This document shows, piece by piece, positions 63,901 to 64,000 of a stretch of DNA of 64,000 nucleotides (position 1 is its first letter; the number at the start of each line of letters is the position of its first letter). Origin of the DNA: Symsagittifera roscoffensis (Eukaryota; Xenacoelomorpha; Acoela; Convolutidae); NCBI RefSeq assembly GCF_963678635.1, contig NW_026970841.1:1-64000 (forward strand). The letters are read 5' to 3'. The position numbers and the translations under genes are program-made. The notes under the pieces are model-generated. The model saw only the letters and a program-made list of their open reading frames with translations, was not told the DNA's origin and made no database searches.

Positions 63901-64000
63901 TGGTAACAAAGACAAAAATACCTTGTCAGAAACCCTTTAAGACAAAAAAAAAAGAGAACTTATGAAAAATTTTGAAGCCCCCCTCACCCTCAAAACACAC
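63901..64000. repeat. Dispersed repeat, copy 2 (cut by window end)
   Basis: Second copy of the repeat at 61,936, about 1.96 kb downstream. It ends with CCCTCAAAACACAC at the window edge, so its full length is unknown. Confidence 0.6.

Overview
This is a eukaryotic, almost certainly animal, nuclear window. The one gene I can name has GT-AG (and one probable GC-AG) introns and encodes a RhoBTB-type protein. Most other sequence is AT-rich repeat, short non-autonomous DNA transposons and one very large satellite array. The sequence does not let me place the species.

Layout. (1) 1-36,973 is a continuous minisatellite/satellite array of about 52-53 bp units, roughly 700 copies, running off the left edge. 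It falls into three zones: a homogeneous 52 bp zone with several unit types and higher-order repeats (1 to about 24.6 kb), a 53 bp zone (about 24.6-30.6 kb), and a strongly diverged border zone (about 30.6-36.97 kb). (2) 36,974-38,300 is unique AT-rich flank. (3) 38,300-43,560 is a GC-richer block that reads as a decayed long coding element on the minus strand. It starts with SGNH/GDSL hydrolase motifs; its family is unknown, and I treat it as a fossil. (4) 43,600-45,380 holds a weak candidate for a small multi-exon minus-strand gene with introns of about 80 bp. (5) 45,384-45,755 is a foldback MITE with sub-repeated inverted ends and a central three-stem structure. (6) About 46.1-52.4 kb is a head-to-tail triplication of a non-coding unit of about 1.5-1.7 kb. 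It is invaded by two MULE-like MITEs with 9 bp target duplications, another inverted-repeat element that hosts one of them, and a hAT-like MITE with an 8 bp target duplication. (7) 53,362-58,812 is a RhoBTB gene of eight coding exons and 640 codons on the plus strand. (8) 58,975-64,000 contains a third hAT-like MITE copy, an unidentified candidate gene fragment near 59.34-59.94 kb, degenerate local repeats, two tRNA-like (SINE-type) remnants and a dispersed repeat.

The only gene with a confident function is RhoBTB: a Rac-like GTPase domain followed by two BTB domains and the RhoBTB C-terminal region, expected to act as a Cullin-3 adaptor. Its GTPase domain keeps the catalytic Gly12, Thr35 and Gln61 but lacks the Rho-specific insert helix. 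Everything else is non-coding, decayed or unidentified. The most unusual structures are the satellite with its frozen 17-base core, the SGNH-bearing fossil, and the datable nest of small transposons inside the triplicated unit.
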